NCBI GenBank assembly: GCA_036001465.1
Contig: DASYUH010000013.1
Coordinates: 28,554-92,553, forward strand
DNA length: 64,000 bases
Direction: 5' to 3'
Source of the DNA: Candidatus Polarisedimenticolia bacterium
GTDB lineage: Bacteria; Acidobacteriota; Polarisedimenticolia; Gp22-AA2
The translations under genes and the position numbers were made by a program. Under the pieces are notes generated by a model. It was not told where the DNA came from. It was given only the letters and a program-made list of their open reading frames with translations, and ran no database searches. Every line of letters starts with the position of its first letter. The stretch's first letter is position 1. Below are positions 18,423 to 27,825 of the stretch, piece by piece.

Positions 18423-19244
18423 TCAGGTCCCCAGGGGGGCCGACAGAGAGCGGCAGAACGCCTCGACCCGGTCCTCGAGATCGGGGGACGTGGCGTTCTC
18501 CTCCACCAGGCGGACGAGGGCGCTGCCGACCACGACCCCGTCCGCGAAGGATGCGATCGATCGGACCTGGTCAGGTCGGCCGATCCCGAACCCCACCGCG
18601 ATCGGCAGCCGGGATGCCTGGCGGGCGGCGCGCACCTGGTCGGCCAGGCCGGCAGGAAGGTCGTCGGACACTCCCGTGACTCCGGTGCGCGAAATGAAGT
18701 AGATGAAGCCGCCGGACAGGGCGCCCACCGACTGCACCCTCTCGGGCGAGGAGGTCGGCGACAGGAGGCCGACGAGATCGATCCCCGCCTCCCCCAGCGC
18801 GCCGCGCAGATCGTCAGCCTCGTCCAGCGGCAGATCGGTGACCAGGACGCCATCGACCCCCGAGCGCCCGGCCTCGAGCGCGAACGGCCCGACCCCCATG
18901 CGGTGCACGGGATTGTAGTAGGTGAACAACACGACGGGTGGCCCACCGTCCCGGCGCACCTCGGCCGCCAGTCCCAGGCAGGAGCGCAACGTCACGCCGT
19001 TCCGGAGCGCTCGCTCCGCCGCCCGCTGGTTGACCGGTCCGTCCGCGATCGGATCGGAGAACGGCACCCCGATCTCCAACAGATCCGCGCCGCCGCGCTG
19101 GAGCGCTCCGGCCAGACGGCGGGTGGTGGGAAGGTCCGGATCGCCCGCCGTGACGTACGGAATCAGGGCGCAACGCCCGCGGCTGCGCGCCGCCGCGAAG
19201 GCGGCGGCGATCCGGCCTGCGGCCCTGCCCGGATTCCGGCTCAC
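18423..19244 (-). CDS. trpA: Tryptophan synthase alpha subunit
   Basis: The protein is 273 residues. It cleaves indole-3-glycerol phosphate, and indole is channelled to TrpB. Motifs are [29 protein letters not shown] with the catalytic Glu and Asp, and [13 protein letters not shown]. The phosphate site is VGFGI and VVVGSALV. The GTG start overlaps the trpB stop (GTGA), which also rejects the longer upstream frame. It is the seventh trp gene in the order E-G-D-C-F-B-A. Confidence 0.95.
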   Translation of the reverse strand: MSRNPGRAAGRIAAAFAAARSRGRCALIPYVTAGDPDLPTTRRLAGALQRGGADLLEIGVPFSDPIADGPVNQRAAERALRNGVTLRSCLGLAAEVRRDGGPPVVLFTYYNPVHRMGVGPFALEAGRSGVDGVLVTDLPLDEADDLRGALGEAGIDLVGLLSPTSSPERVQSVGALSGGFIYFISRTGVTGVSDDLPAGLADQVRAARQASRLPIAVGFGIGRPDQVRSIASFADGVVVGSALVRLVEENATSPDLEDRVEAFCRSLSAPLGT

Positions 19245-20443
19245 AGCCCGCCCGCCTCCTCCCCTTCCCGGCGCGCCACCTGGGCGACGTCCTTGTCGCC
19301 GCGGCCGGACAGGTTGACGATGACCCGCGCTCCCAGGCGCCCATCCGCGCCTTCGCGCAGGAGCCACGCGACCGCGTGCGCCGACTCCAGCGCCGGGATG
19401 ATCCCCTCCAGCTCGGCCAGGCCGTGGAACGCGGCAAGCGCCTCCTCGTCCGAGACATGCGTGTAGGTGGCGCGCCCCGTGTCGCGCAGGTGCGCGTGCT
19501 CCGGACCGACGGCAGCGTAGTCCAGGCCCGCCGAGATCGAGTGGGTCCCGACGATGTTCCCATCCTCGTCCTGGAGGAGAAAGGTCCGCGTCCCGTGCAG
19601 GACTCCGACGCTGCCGCCGGCGAAACGGGCGGCGTGGCACCCGGGCTCGAGTCCCGCGCCCCCCGCCTCGACTCCGATGAGGCGCACATCCCGATCGTCC
19701 AGGAAGGCGTGGAACAGCCCGATCGAATTGCTGCCTCCTCCGACGCAGGCGATGAGGGCGTCCGGCAAGACCCCCTCGGCCTCCAGGATCTGCAGGCGCG
19801 CCTCGTGGCCGATGACCGACTGGAAGTCCCGCACCATGGCCGGGTACGGGTGGGCACCGAGGACCGAGCCGAGGACGTAGTGCGTGTCACGGACGTTCGT
19901 CACCCAGTCGCGCATCGCCTCGCTGATGGCGTCCTTGAGCGTGCGGCTCCCGGCGCCGACGGGCCTCACCTCCGCACCGAGCAGCTTCATCCGGTAGACG
20001 TTGAGCGCCTGCCGTCGCATGTCCTCCTCGCCCATGTAGATGGCGCAGCGCATGCGGAACAGGGCCGCCACCGTGGCGGTGGCGACGCCGTGCTGACCGG
20101 CGCCGGTCTCGGCGATGATGCGCGCCTTCCCCATGCGGCGCGCCAGCAGGGCCTGGCCTATCGTGTTGTTGATCTTGTGCGCCCCCGTGTGCGCCAGGTC
20201 TTCGCGCTTCAGGTAGACCCGCGTCCTCCCCCCGAGGCGGGCCGCCAGGTTGTCGGCCCGATACAGGGGAGTCGGCCTCCCGGCGTAGGTTTTCAGATAG
20301 TGATCGAGCTCCCTGTGGAAGCCCGCGTCGGTTCGTGCGGCCTTCCAGGCCGACTCGAGCTCGAGAAGCGGGCTCATCAGCGTCTCGGGAACGTAGCGCC
20401 CGCCGTAGGGACCGAACCGTCCTCGATCGTCGGGGGTCTTCAT
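19241..20443 (-). CDS. trpB: Tryptophan synthase beta subunit
   Basis: This 400-residue PLP enzyme condenses indole with serine. The PLP lysine is Lys90 in [10 protein letters not shown]. The phosphate-binding glycine loop is [10 protein letters not shown], and [15 protein letters not shown] is the usual N-terminus of TrpB1. The ATG overlaps the trpF stop (ATGA). Length and motifs are normal for the family. Confidence 0.96.
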   Translation of the reverse strand: MKTPDDRGRFGPYGGRYVPETLMSPLLELESAWKAARTDAGFHRELDHYLKTYAGRPTPLYRADNLAARLGGRTRVYLKREDLAHTGAHKINNTIGQALLARRMGKARIIAETGAGQHGVATATVAALFRMRCAIYMGEEDMRRQALNVYRMKLLGAEVRPVGAGSRTLKDAISEAMRDWVTNVRDTHYVLGSVLGAHPYPAMVRDFQSVIGHEARLQILEAEGVLPDALIACVGGGSNSIGLFHAFLDDRDVRLIGVEAGGAGLEPGCHAARFAGGSVGVLHGTRTFLLQDEDGNIVGTHSISAGLDYAAVGPEHAHLRDTGRATYTHVSDEEALAAFHGLAELEGIIPALESAHAVAWLLREGADGRLGARVIVNLSGRGDKDVAQVARREGEEAGGL

Positions 20444-21078
20444 GCCCGGCTCTCCGCAGCCTCTGCCGCCCGGTGCACGCGGCTCATGAATTCGGCCAGG
20501 AGCCGGCGGTCCTTGCGCCCGGGGGCGCTCTCGACACCGCTGTTGACATCCACGGCGTACGGACGGGCCGCGGCGATCGCGGCGGCCACGTTGTCCGGTG
20601 TGAGCCCCCCCGCCAGGATCACCCGACCGTAGGCCGACACCTGGCGCGCGACGCTCCAGTCGAACGTCATTCCGGTCCCGCCCCGTCTGCCGGGCTGGTG
20701 GGCGTCGAGAAGCGAGGCACCGCAGCGATAGAGCCGCACCGACTCGGGCCTGAACTCGGGGCCGACCCGGTGCGCCTTGTACCACGGAAAGGCGATCCCC
20801 TGGCACGCCTCAGGCGGCTCGTCGCCATGCAGCTGCAGGCAGTTGAGCCCCGCGAGCAGGGCGGTCCCCTCCATGACCGCCGGCAGCTCGTCCGCGAACA
20901 CGCCCACGCGGGTCACGAAAGGCGGGAGGGCCGCGCAGATATCCCGCGCCCGGTCGGCCGTGATGCGCCGGGGACTTCCTTCGACGAAATTGAAGCCGAA
21001 GGCGTCGACTCCCAGCTCGAGCGCCACCAGGGCGTCCTCCAACCGGGTGATGCCGCACAGCTTGACGCGCATGCTCAC
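20440..21078 (-). CDS. trpF: Phosphoribosylanthranilate isomerase
   Basis: This 212-residue TIM barrel isomerises phosphoribosylanthranilate to Cd[14 protein letters not shown] carries the catalytic Cys, GVFADE is present, the phosphate site is [11 protein letters not shown], and VDVNSGVE carries the catalytic Asp. The GTG start at 21078 overlaps the trpC stop (GTGA); ATG 21072 two codons later is an alternative. It is free-standing rather than fused to TrpC. Confidence 0.94.
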   Translation of the reverse strand: MSMRVKLCGITRLEDALVALELGVDAFGFNFVEGSPRRITADRARDICAALPPFVTRVGVFADELPAVMEGTALLAGLNCLQLHGDEPPEACQGIAFPWYKAHRVGPEFRPESVRLYRCGASLLDAHQPGRRGGTGMTFDWSVARQVSAYGRVILAGGLTPDNVAAAIAAARPYAVDVNSGVESAPGRKDRRLLAEFMSRVHRAAEAAESRA

Positions 21079-21860
21079 GGCGGCCCCCCGATCAGGGTCC
21101 GCAGCGCCTCGCCCGGATCCGCCTCCCGCATCAGCCGCTCGCCGACCAGGACGGCGTGATACCCCGCGGCGCGCAACCGTTCGATGTCCTGAGGCGACTC
21201 GATCCCGCTCTCGCTGACCCTCAGGATCCCATCGGGCAGGCGCGGAGCGATGCGCAGGGAGTTTTCGATCGAGACCGTCATGGTCGCCAGGTCGCGGTTG
21301 TTCACGCCGATGAGCGCCGCCCCCGCGCCGAGCGCCCGGTCCGCCTCGTCCTCCGAGTGCACCTCCACCAGGGGCTCCATGTGGAGCGAGCGCGCCACGC
21401 CGATCAGGGTCCCCAGCTCCCTGGAGGTGAGGATGCGCGCGATCAGCAGGATCGAATCGGCTCCGAGCACGCGGCTCTCGTAGACCTGGTACTCCTCAAG
21501 GATGAAATCCTTCCTCAGGATGGGCACCGAGACCGCCCGCTTCGCCTGGCCGAGGTGCTCGGGCGCGCCGAGGAAGAACCCCGCCTCGGTGAGCACCGAG
21601 AGAGCCGCCGCTCCGGCCTGCTCGTAGACTGCGGCGATCCTGGCCACGTCGGCGCCGGGCTTGATGTCCCCCTTCGACGGCGAGGCGCGCTTGATCTCCG
21701 CGATGATGGAGACGCTCCCCGGGCGGCGCAGCGCCTGCGGGAGATCGCGCGGCGGCAGCGCCGTCGTGGCCAGCTCGATCATGCGCCGCACCGGTGACTC
21801 GGCCTTGTCGCGCGCGATCTGCGCGCGCTTGGCCTGCACGATCTTCTCCAGAATGTCCAT
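21075..21860 (-). CDS. trpC: Indole-3-glycerol phosphate synthase
   Basis: This 261-residue TIM barrel closes the indole ring. It starts MDILEKIVQAKRAQI. Catalytic lysines lie in IAEIKRASPSKG and LRKDFILEEYQV; GVNNRDLATM and VSESGI complete the active site. The ATG follows the trpD stop after one base, so re-initiation is likely. Confidence 0.95.
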   Translation of the reverse strand: MDILEKIVQAKRAQIARDKAESPVRRMIELATTALPPRDLPQALRRPGSVSIIAEIKRASPSKGDIKPGADVARIAAVYEQAGAAALSVLTEAGFFLGAPEHLGQAKRAVSVPILRKDFILEEYQVYESRVLGADSILLIARILTSRELGTLIGVARSLHMEPLVEVHSEDEADRALGAGAALIGVNNRDLATMTVSIENSLRIAPRLPDGILRVSESGIESPQDIERLRAAGYHAVLVGERLMREADPGEALRTLIGGPP

Positions 21861-21861
21861 G

Positions 21862-22889
21862 TCATCCCTCCGGCCGGCAGATGGCGCGCAGGTTCTCGAC
21901 GATGCGCCGCGCTCCGCCCGAATCGATTGCGCCGGCCGCCAGCGCGACTCCCTCCCGCAGATCCCCGGCCCGGCCGGCCACGAGGAGCGCCGCCGCGGCG
22001 TTGATCAGGACCACGTCGCGGCGCGGCCCGCGCTCGCCATCCAGGACGCCCCGGGCGATCGAGACATTGCGCCGCACGTCCCCCCCGCCCAGATCCTCCA
22101 GGCTGGCGCGGCCGAGTCCCGCGTCCTCCGGCTCGAGGCTTCCGAGAACCACGCGGCCGTCTCGCAGCTCCGCGAACCGGGTGGTCGCGTGCAGCGTGAT
22201 CTCGTCCAGGCCGCCGCCGTGCACGACCAGCGCGCGTTCCGATCCGAGCTCCCTCAGGACCTCGGCCACCTGACCCAGCCGCGCGGGATCGAACACGCCC
22301 AGCAGCTGGTGCCTCGCCCCGGCCGGATTGATCAGGGGCCCCAGGAGATTGAACACCGTGCGCACGCCCATCTCGCGGCGCACCGGAGCCGCGTGGCGCA
22401 TCGCCTCGTGCAGGGCCGGCGCGTAGAGAAAGCCGATTCCGACCTCCTCGAGGCAGCGCTCGACGGCGGACACCGGCACGTCCACCTTGATGCCCAGCCC
22501 TTCCAGCAGGTCGGCGCTGCCGCAGCGGCTGCTCACGGAGCGATTGCCGTGCTTCGCGACCACGACACCCGCGGCCGCCACGACGAAGGCGGCCAGCGTG
22601 CTGATGTTGAAGGTCCCTGCACCGTCCCCGCCCGTCCCGCAGGTGTCCAGGATCACCCGGGCGCCGCAGCGCACCCGCGTGGCCCGCGCCCGCATGACCC
22701 GCGCGAATGCGGCGATCTCCGAGACCGTCTCGCCGCGCATGCGGAGCGCAACGAGGAAGGCCGCGAGGCGCGCCGGCGCGACCCGGCCGTCCATGATCGC
22801 CTCGAAGGAGGCGACCGCCTCGTCGTCCGAGAGGCCGCCCCCCTCCACCACGCGCGCCAGGACCGCCTGCACCGCGTCACCGCCGTCCA

Positions 22890-22902
<13 letters not shown>
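21862..22902 (-). CDS. trpD: Anthranilate phosphoribosyltransferase
   Basis: The 346-residue enzyme transfers the phosphoribosyl group from PRPP to anthranilate. The PRPP glycine loop is DTCGTGGDGAGTFNIST (about 87-103), followed by AKHGNRSVSSRCGSAD, both diagnostic. The given start overlaps trpG by 13 bases; Met codons three and four residues later would reduce this. It is not fused to trpG as it is in E. coli. Confidence 0.95.
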
Positions 22903-23461
<559 letters not shown>

Positions 23462-23465
<4 letters not shown>

Positions 23466-24931
23466 GCCTGCGCCTCCGCCCGCTCGATCGCCTCGATCAG
23501 CGCCCCGGCCTTGCTCAGGCACTCGCGGTGCTCCGACGCCGGGTTCGAGTCGGCGACGATGCCGGCCCCCGCCTGGACGTGAGCCACGCCCCGGGCCATG
23601 ACCGTGGTCCGGATGGTGATGCAGGAGTCCAGGTTCCCGGAGTAGTCGATGTACCCCACCGCCCCCGCATACGGCCCGCGACGCGTCGTTTCGAGCTCCT
23701 CGATGATTTCCATGGCGCGCACCTTGGGGGCGCCGGACACCGTGCCGGCCGGGAAACAGGCGATCAGCCCGTCGAAGGCGTCCTGCCCCGGGCGCAGCCT
23801 CCCGGAGACCTCCGAGACCAGGTGCATGACGTGCGAGAAGCGCTCCACCGCCATGAAACGCGTGACTGCGATGCTCCCCGCACGGCTGACACGCCCGAGG
23901 TCGTTCCGCCCCAGGTCCACCAGCATGACGTGCTCGGCCCTCTCCTTCGGGTCTGCCAGAAGGTCCTCCTCCTGCCGCCGGTCCTCCTCGTCGTCGCGGC
24001 CGCGCGGTCGCGTGCCGGCGATCGGCCGCGTCTGGATGCGGTCCCCCTCGACCCGGACCAGCATCTCGGGGGAGGCCCCCGCCAGGCTGACCTCGCCGAA
24101 GTCCAGGTAGTACATGTACGGCGACGGGTTGATGCGGCGCAACGCCCGGTAGATGGAGAAGGGAGAGGCGGCCGCCCGGCGCTCGAAGCGCTGCGACAGC
24201 ACGACCTGGAAGATGTCGCCGGCGCGGATGTAGTCCTTCGCCCGATCGACGCCTTCCTTGTACCGCGCCGGCGACACGTTCGACCTCCAGCGATCGCGGC
24301 TCCGTATCCTGCGCTGCTCGGGCGGCGCGGGCCGGCGGAGGAGGCGTTCGATCGCCTCGATCGTGCGCCGTGCCGCGCGGTACCTGTCGAGAAGGGCACC
24401 CGGCCCGAGCCGGCGCCCGTTCTCCTCGGTCTTGATGTTGGAGACAATCTGGATCCGCTGCCTCAGGTGGTCGAAGGCCAGCACCGTGTCGTAGATCCCG
24501 AACAGGATGTCTGGAACCCGCAGGTCGTCCTCGACCCCGCACGGCAGGCGCTCCACCAGGCGGGCCACGTCGTACGACAGGTACCCGACGGCACCGCCGG
24601 TGAAGCGCGGCAGGTCCGGGAAGCGGACCGGACGATGCCGCGCCATCGCCCGCCGGAGCGCCAGAAGCGGCGGCCCGCCGTCCCCGTCCATCCCGACCGT
24701 GGCGCGCACGACGGCGGAGGGGTCGCGCCCCAGGAACGAGTAGCGGGCGATCGCCTCCCCCCCCTCCACCGATTCGAGCAGGAACGGCTGGCGGGCGCCG
24801 CGCGCCAGGCGCAGGAACGCCGCCACGGGGGTGAGCAGATCGGCGCCGACCTCCCGGCAGAGTGGAATGACGTTGCCCTGGCGCGCCAGCTCCGCGAGGT
24901 CCCCCGGATGGATGTTGAACCCGTCCTTCAC
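23462..24931 (-). CDS. trpE: Anthranilate synthase component I
   Basis: The 489-residue chorismate-using enzyme makes anthranilate with TrpG. The feedback tryptophan site LLES is present at 51-54 (FLLESVEGGE), so end-product inhibition is expected. Catalytic-core motifs are IFQVVLSQRFE, PSPYMYYLDF, RPIAGTRPRG and CFPAGTVSGAPKVRAMEII. The GTG start overlaps the stop of the upstream lipoprotein gene (GTGA), which makes TrpE synthesis depend on translation of that gene. Confidence 0.95.
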
Positions 24932-25614
24932 GGCTTCTCCTCGTCGTCCTTGTCCTTCTCGAGGATCCCGAGCGTGCGCGGCACCTCGAACACCACCTGG
25001 ATCGGCTCGTCGATCTCCTTCACCTTGAAGAGCAGGCGCAGCGGCACGCCGTTCAGCCCGGACTCCGGGATCGGGAAGTAGATCACGTCCTCCATGAAGC
25101 CGTGGGGAGGCAGAATCAACTGCTCGATCAGGAGCGACCGCCTGGCCGAGGACGGATAGAAATCGCTCGGGATGTGGGTCATCAGGCCGACCCCGGTCGC
25201 CGTGAACTGGCGGTTCTGCACGAACAGCCGGCGGTCGAGATCGAGCCGCCCGTAGTTCTCGGCCACCTCCCGCGCCGGGGCGATCGAGTATTGCCGGCCG
25301 AGAGGATCCTCCAGCGTGAACGCCTCCCGCGTGATGGTGAACGTGACCTTCGACTTGTTGCCGACCTGCACGAAGAGGGGAAAGTACGCTTCCTTCCGGA
25401 TGAAGCGGGCGCCCTCCACCCCGACCACCAGGCTCGCCAAGCTGCCGTCTTCCTTGTAATTGAACGCGCTCAGCTTGTCGCTGTACGGAGAGACCACGTT
25501 CGGGTTGCGCTCGAGGGACATGCAACCTCCGCAACCGGCCGCCATGGCGGCGACCACGATCAGCCTGATGACTCCGACTCCCGCGATCCTCTGCATCATC
25601 GTCAGCCTCTTCAT
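24928..25614 (-). CDS. Unknown lipoprotein, first structural gene of the trp operon
   Basis: This 228-residue protein has a lipoprotein signal peptide (IRLIVVAAMAAGC, Cys28; a second Cys at 31). A beta-rich body (FPLFVQVGNKSKVTF, REAFTLEDPLGRQY) resembles an extracytoplasmic immunoglobulin-like sandwich. I do not recognise the family. It has a strong GGGAGG before the ATG, is the first full-length gene after the leader peptide, and overlaps trpE by GTGA. A surface or periplasmic lipoprotein inside the trp operon is unexpected. It may simply have been captured by the promoter, or it may matter for envelope aromatic uptake, which is speculation. Confidence 0.75.
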   Translation of the reverse strand: MKRLTMMQRIAGVGVIRLIVVAAMAAGCGGCMSLERNPNVVSPYSDKLSAFNYKEDGSLASLVVGVEGARFIRKEAYFPLFVQVGNKSKVTFTITREAFTLEDPLGRQYSIAPAREVAENYGRLDLDRRLFVQNRQFTATGVGLMTHIPSDFYPSSARRSLLIEQLILPPHGFMEDVIYFPIPESGLNGVPLRLLFKVKEIDEPIQVVFEVPRTLGILEKDKDDEEKP

Positions 25615-25655
25615 GACACGCCTCCCGAAGTGGTGTCCCCGCCGTGCCAGCGACC

Positions 25656-25730
25656 CCGGCCGCAGGACGGACGAACTCCCGCGCGGCCGGCGCCTTCCGG
25701 AAAGGACGGGACAGCGAGGGCCCCGCCGGC
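25656..25730 (-). promoter_or_regulatory. Candidate trp attenuator with two exclusive pairings
   Basis: Just after the leader peptide stop, minus-strand segment 1 (GCCGGCG, 25730-25724) pairs perfectly with segment 2 (CGCCGGC, 25692-25686). Segment 2, as CCGGCCGC (25690-25683), can instead pair perfectly with segment 3 (GCGGCCGG, 25663-25656). The two cannot form together, as in attenuators, and segment 1 begins eight bases past the leader stop, within the footprint of a stalled ribosome. There is no U-tract after either hairpin, so control would have to be Rho-linked or act on translation of the lipoprotein gene 42 bases downstream. Confidence 0.5.
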
Positions 25731-25737
25731 TCTCCGG

Positions 25738-25854
25738 TCAGCGCCACCAAAAGTAGTGGTTTGTATGGTGGAACAGGGGGTTGTGACGGGGCGGCGCCGT
25801 CTCGCGGAGCGCGAGGTCCACAAAGTCGTCCTCGCCGATGGGCCGGGCGTGCAA
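25738..25854 (-). CDS. trpL: Aromatic leader peptide (trpL-like)
   Basis: This short coding frame ends in HHTNHYFWWR followed by TGA: Tyr, Phe and two adjacent Trp codons stand directly before the stop, with further His codons. Two starts are possible. TTG 25854 lies five bases after GGGAGAA (38 residues); GTG 25821 lies eight bases after GAGG (27 residues). It lies between a consensus-like promoter and the first gene of the trp/aro operon, and is followed by alternative hairpins. This is the layout of a transcription attenuator leader. The Phe and Tyr codons fit an operon that also makes DAHP, prephenate and tyrosine. Confidence 0.7.
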   Translation of the reverse strand: MHARPIGEDDFVDLALRETAPPRHNPLFHHTNHYFWWR

Positions 25855-25882
25855 GGCGGTTCTCCCGAAAAACGGCCCGGCT

Positions 25883-25911
25883 ACTCTAGTACAGCCATCC
25901 GGGAGTGTCAA
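25883..25911 (-). promoter_or_regulatory. Sigma-70-type promoter of the trp/aro supra-operon
   Basis: The minus strand has TTGACA (25911-25906), a 17-base spacer and TAGAGT (25888-25883), placing transcription start near 25876, about 20 bases before the leader start. The -10 region contains GTACTAGAGTAG, whose GTACTAG matches a TrpR half-site known from enteric bacteria; the resemblance may be chance, since TrpR is not expected here. Confidence 0.6.
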
Positions 25912-25943
25912 TCGCGCACCGGCGCAAGGCCTTCTTAGCCACC

Positions 25944-26053
25944 GGTGGCGGGGCGCAGCGCGGGGCGGCTCATGCTCGGCGACGGGATCGTCCAGCTCGC
26001 CCGGGCTCCGCGACTTGCCTCGAAATCGCCGCCCCGCGCTGCGCCCCGCCACC
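25944..26053 (+). repeat. Hairpin repeat element, copy A
   Basis: Perfect 26-bp GC-rich inverted arms (25944-25969 and 26028-26053) flank a 58-base centre. After the left arm comes TCATGCTCG, and before the right arm comes CTCGAAATC. Copy B on the other strand has the same order of signatures, so this is a repeat family rather than a chance palindrome. It stands just upstream of the trp promoter. Confidence 0.65.
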
Positions 26054-26164
26054 TGTGGTTACGGATGCCTCGCTCCGTCACGCGGAATGGCTCCCCCGTT
26101 TCGCTGCGGCCGACAGCCGAGCCGCTCTCGGGTCGATGCGTGGAGAAAATCCAAGAGGTGCGTC

Positions 26165-26285
26165 GCGGGCCGGAGCGGGGCGGCGCGGCGTGCCGATTTC
26201 GAGCCGCGCCATGCGTGACACCTGGAATCAAGATGACCTTCGCGAGCGAGCATGAGGCGCGCCGCGCCGCCCCGCTCCGGCCCGC
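26165..26285 (-). repeat. Hairpin repeat element, copy B (opposite orientation)
   Basis: Perfect 26-bp inverted arms (26165-26190 and 26260-26285) flank a 69-base centre. Read on the minus strand, the left arm is followed by CCTCATGCTCG and the right arm is preceded by CTCGAAATCGG, as in copy A. It lies 20 bases past the aroDE stop, so it could also fold at the end of that transcript. Confidence 0.65.
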
Positions 26286-26305
26286 AACTCGCAACAGGGA
26301 AGGTC

Positions 26306-27790
26306 TCAGCGCCGTCGGCGCCGCGAGGGCGGGGATGGCAGGCCGGCGAGCGCGGCGCGCCGCATCACCTCGAGGGGCGCCCGCCTGCCCGTGAACAGCT
26401 CGAACTGCGCGGCCGCCTGGGCGACGAACATCTCGAGCCCGTCGATGACTACGAGGCCGCGGGCCCGCGCCTCCCTCAGGAGACGGGTCTCGGGAGGGTT
26501 GTAGATGATGTCGTAGACCACGGGAGCCGCGATCCAGGTTCCGGGAATCGGCGTGCGATCGATCTCCGGCGCCAGCCCGACGGACGTGGCGTTGATCAGG
26601 AGATCCGCATCGAACCCGCGCAGGCGGGCCCAGGGCAGGTGCCGTACCTGAAGCGCGCGGGCCAGATCGCGGGCCCGCGAGGGAGTGCGGTTGAACAGGG
26701 TCACGCGCGCGCCCTCCGCCACGAGTCCATGGACCAGCGCCCGCGCGGCGCCTCCGGCCCCCATCACCGCCACGCGCAGTCCCTGGAGCGTCAGGCGGGA
26801 TCGAAGCGGCGCCACGGCCGCCTCGACATCGGTGTTGAAGCCTTCGAGGCGGTTCCAGATCTTGACGACGGTATTGACCGCGCCGATCCGCCGGGCCGGC
26901 CCGTCCAGGGCGTCGAGGTGGGGCAGAATCGCCTCCTTGTGAGGCAGCGTGACGCTCAACCCGCAGATCCGCATCTCGCTCAGAATCGGCAGGAACTCCG
27001 CCATCGTCCTGGCCTCGAGCGGCAGGTACCTGTAGTCCAGATCGAGGGCCCCGAGAGCCGCATTGTGGACGCGCGGCGACAGCGAGTGGCCGATGGGGAA
27101 GCCGAGAACACCCAGGAGGCGCGTGCCGGGCCCGATGCGGTCGAAGCGGTACAGGTCGAAGAGGTCCTCGAGCGGGACCTGGCCCGGCGCGCTGTCGGCG
27201 GTCCCGCGCGCCGGGGCATAGAGCGCCGCCGATCCCCACAGAGGGGCCAGGATGCGGCTGGGGATCCCCCTTCCGCCCATGCAGAAGGCGATCAGGGTGC
27301 CCGGGGTCGCCGAACGCAACAGGTCCCTCATCCGGAGGAGGTCGCTGGCGGCGTCGGCGAACGTGACGATCTTCAGGAGCGCCTCGCCCGCGGACTGGCG
27401 CATCTCCCGGTGCAGCGCCTGCAGGTCGGCCGGAGTTCCGTTGAAGTCGTGGTAGGACAGGATCCGTCGCGCCCGGCCGCGCCCCTTCATCAGCACCTGG
27501 TCCGGATCGCCGAACTCCAGATCGATGTACTCGACCCCGGCCTGGAGCGCCCTCCGCAGCAGGGGCTCACGCTCCGAGGGACGCGCCCCGCCTCCCTGCT
27601 GGCGGCTGCGGACCGTGGCGAGCTTCGGCTTGCCCTGGAGGGCGAGCAGCCGATCGAGGTCGAGGTCCCGGACGAGATCCAGGCGGAGCTCGACGACGTC
27701 GGCCCGCGGATCCGCCGCCAGATAGGCGCGCCGCATGGCGTCGGTGGTGTCGCAGGCGAGGACCTGGATGACCAGGCAGCGCGAGGGCAA
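26306..27790 (-). CDS. aroDE: Bifunctional 3-dehydroquinate dehydratase / shikimate dehydrogenase
   Basis: This 494-residue fusion catalyses two consecutive shikimate steps. The N-terminal type I dehydratase (about 5-215) shows VVELRLDLV, ILSYHDFNGTP with the catalytic His, LLKIVTFA with the Schiff-base Lys and FCMGGRGIPSRI. The C-terminal shikimate dehydrogenase (about 220-480) shows GFPIGHSLSPRVHN, SVTLPHKEA with the catalytic Lys, GAVNTVVK, GFNTDVEA and the NADP motif GAGGAARA with NRTPSRA. The likely start is TTG behind GGAGAG. It lies 35 bases after cysK and is not part of the trp supra-operon transcript. Confidence 0.93.
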   Translation of the reverse strand: MPSRCLVIQVLACDTTDAMRRAYLAADPRADVVELRLDLVRDLDLDRLLALQGKPKLATVRSRQQGGGARPSEREPLLRRALQAGVEYIDLEFGDPDQVLMKGRGRARRILSYHDFNGTPADLQALHREMRQSAGEALLKIVTFADAASDLLRMRDLLRSATPGTLIAFCMGGRGIPSRILAPLWGSAALYAPARGTADSAPGQVPLEDLFDLYRFDRIGPGTRLLGVLGFPIGHSLSPRVHNAALGALDLDYRYLPLEARTMAEFLPILSEMRICGLSVTLPHKEAILPHLDALDGPARRIGAVNTVVKIWNRLEGFNTDVEAAVAPLRSRLTLQGLRVAVMGAGGAARALVHGLVAEGARVTLFNRTPSRARDLARALQVRHLPWARLRGFDADLLINATSVGLAPEIDRTPIPGTWIAAPVVYDIIYNPPETRLLREARARGLVVIDGLEMFVAQAAAQFELFTGRRAPLEVMRRAALAGLPSPPSRRRRR

Positions 27791-27825
27791 GGAGCTCTCC
27801 AGCGAGTGGCGGCGGAGGGCCCTCC

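Larger units (their letters stand above)
25615..26305. other. Noncoding control region between aroDE and the trp operon
   Basis: This 690-base stretch has no full-length gene. It contains, from right to left on the minus strand, hairpin repeats B and A, the trp promoter, the leader peptide and the attenuator pairings. Open frames running through the repeats encode Arg/Ala/Pro-rich peptides and are not considered genes. Confidence 0.6.

Noticed and set aside
25838..26394. Several overlapping frames through the hairpin repeats encoding RPALRPAT-like peptides on both strands
   Set aside because: They arise from the palindromic arms themselves and have no other support as proteins.
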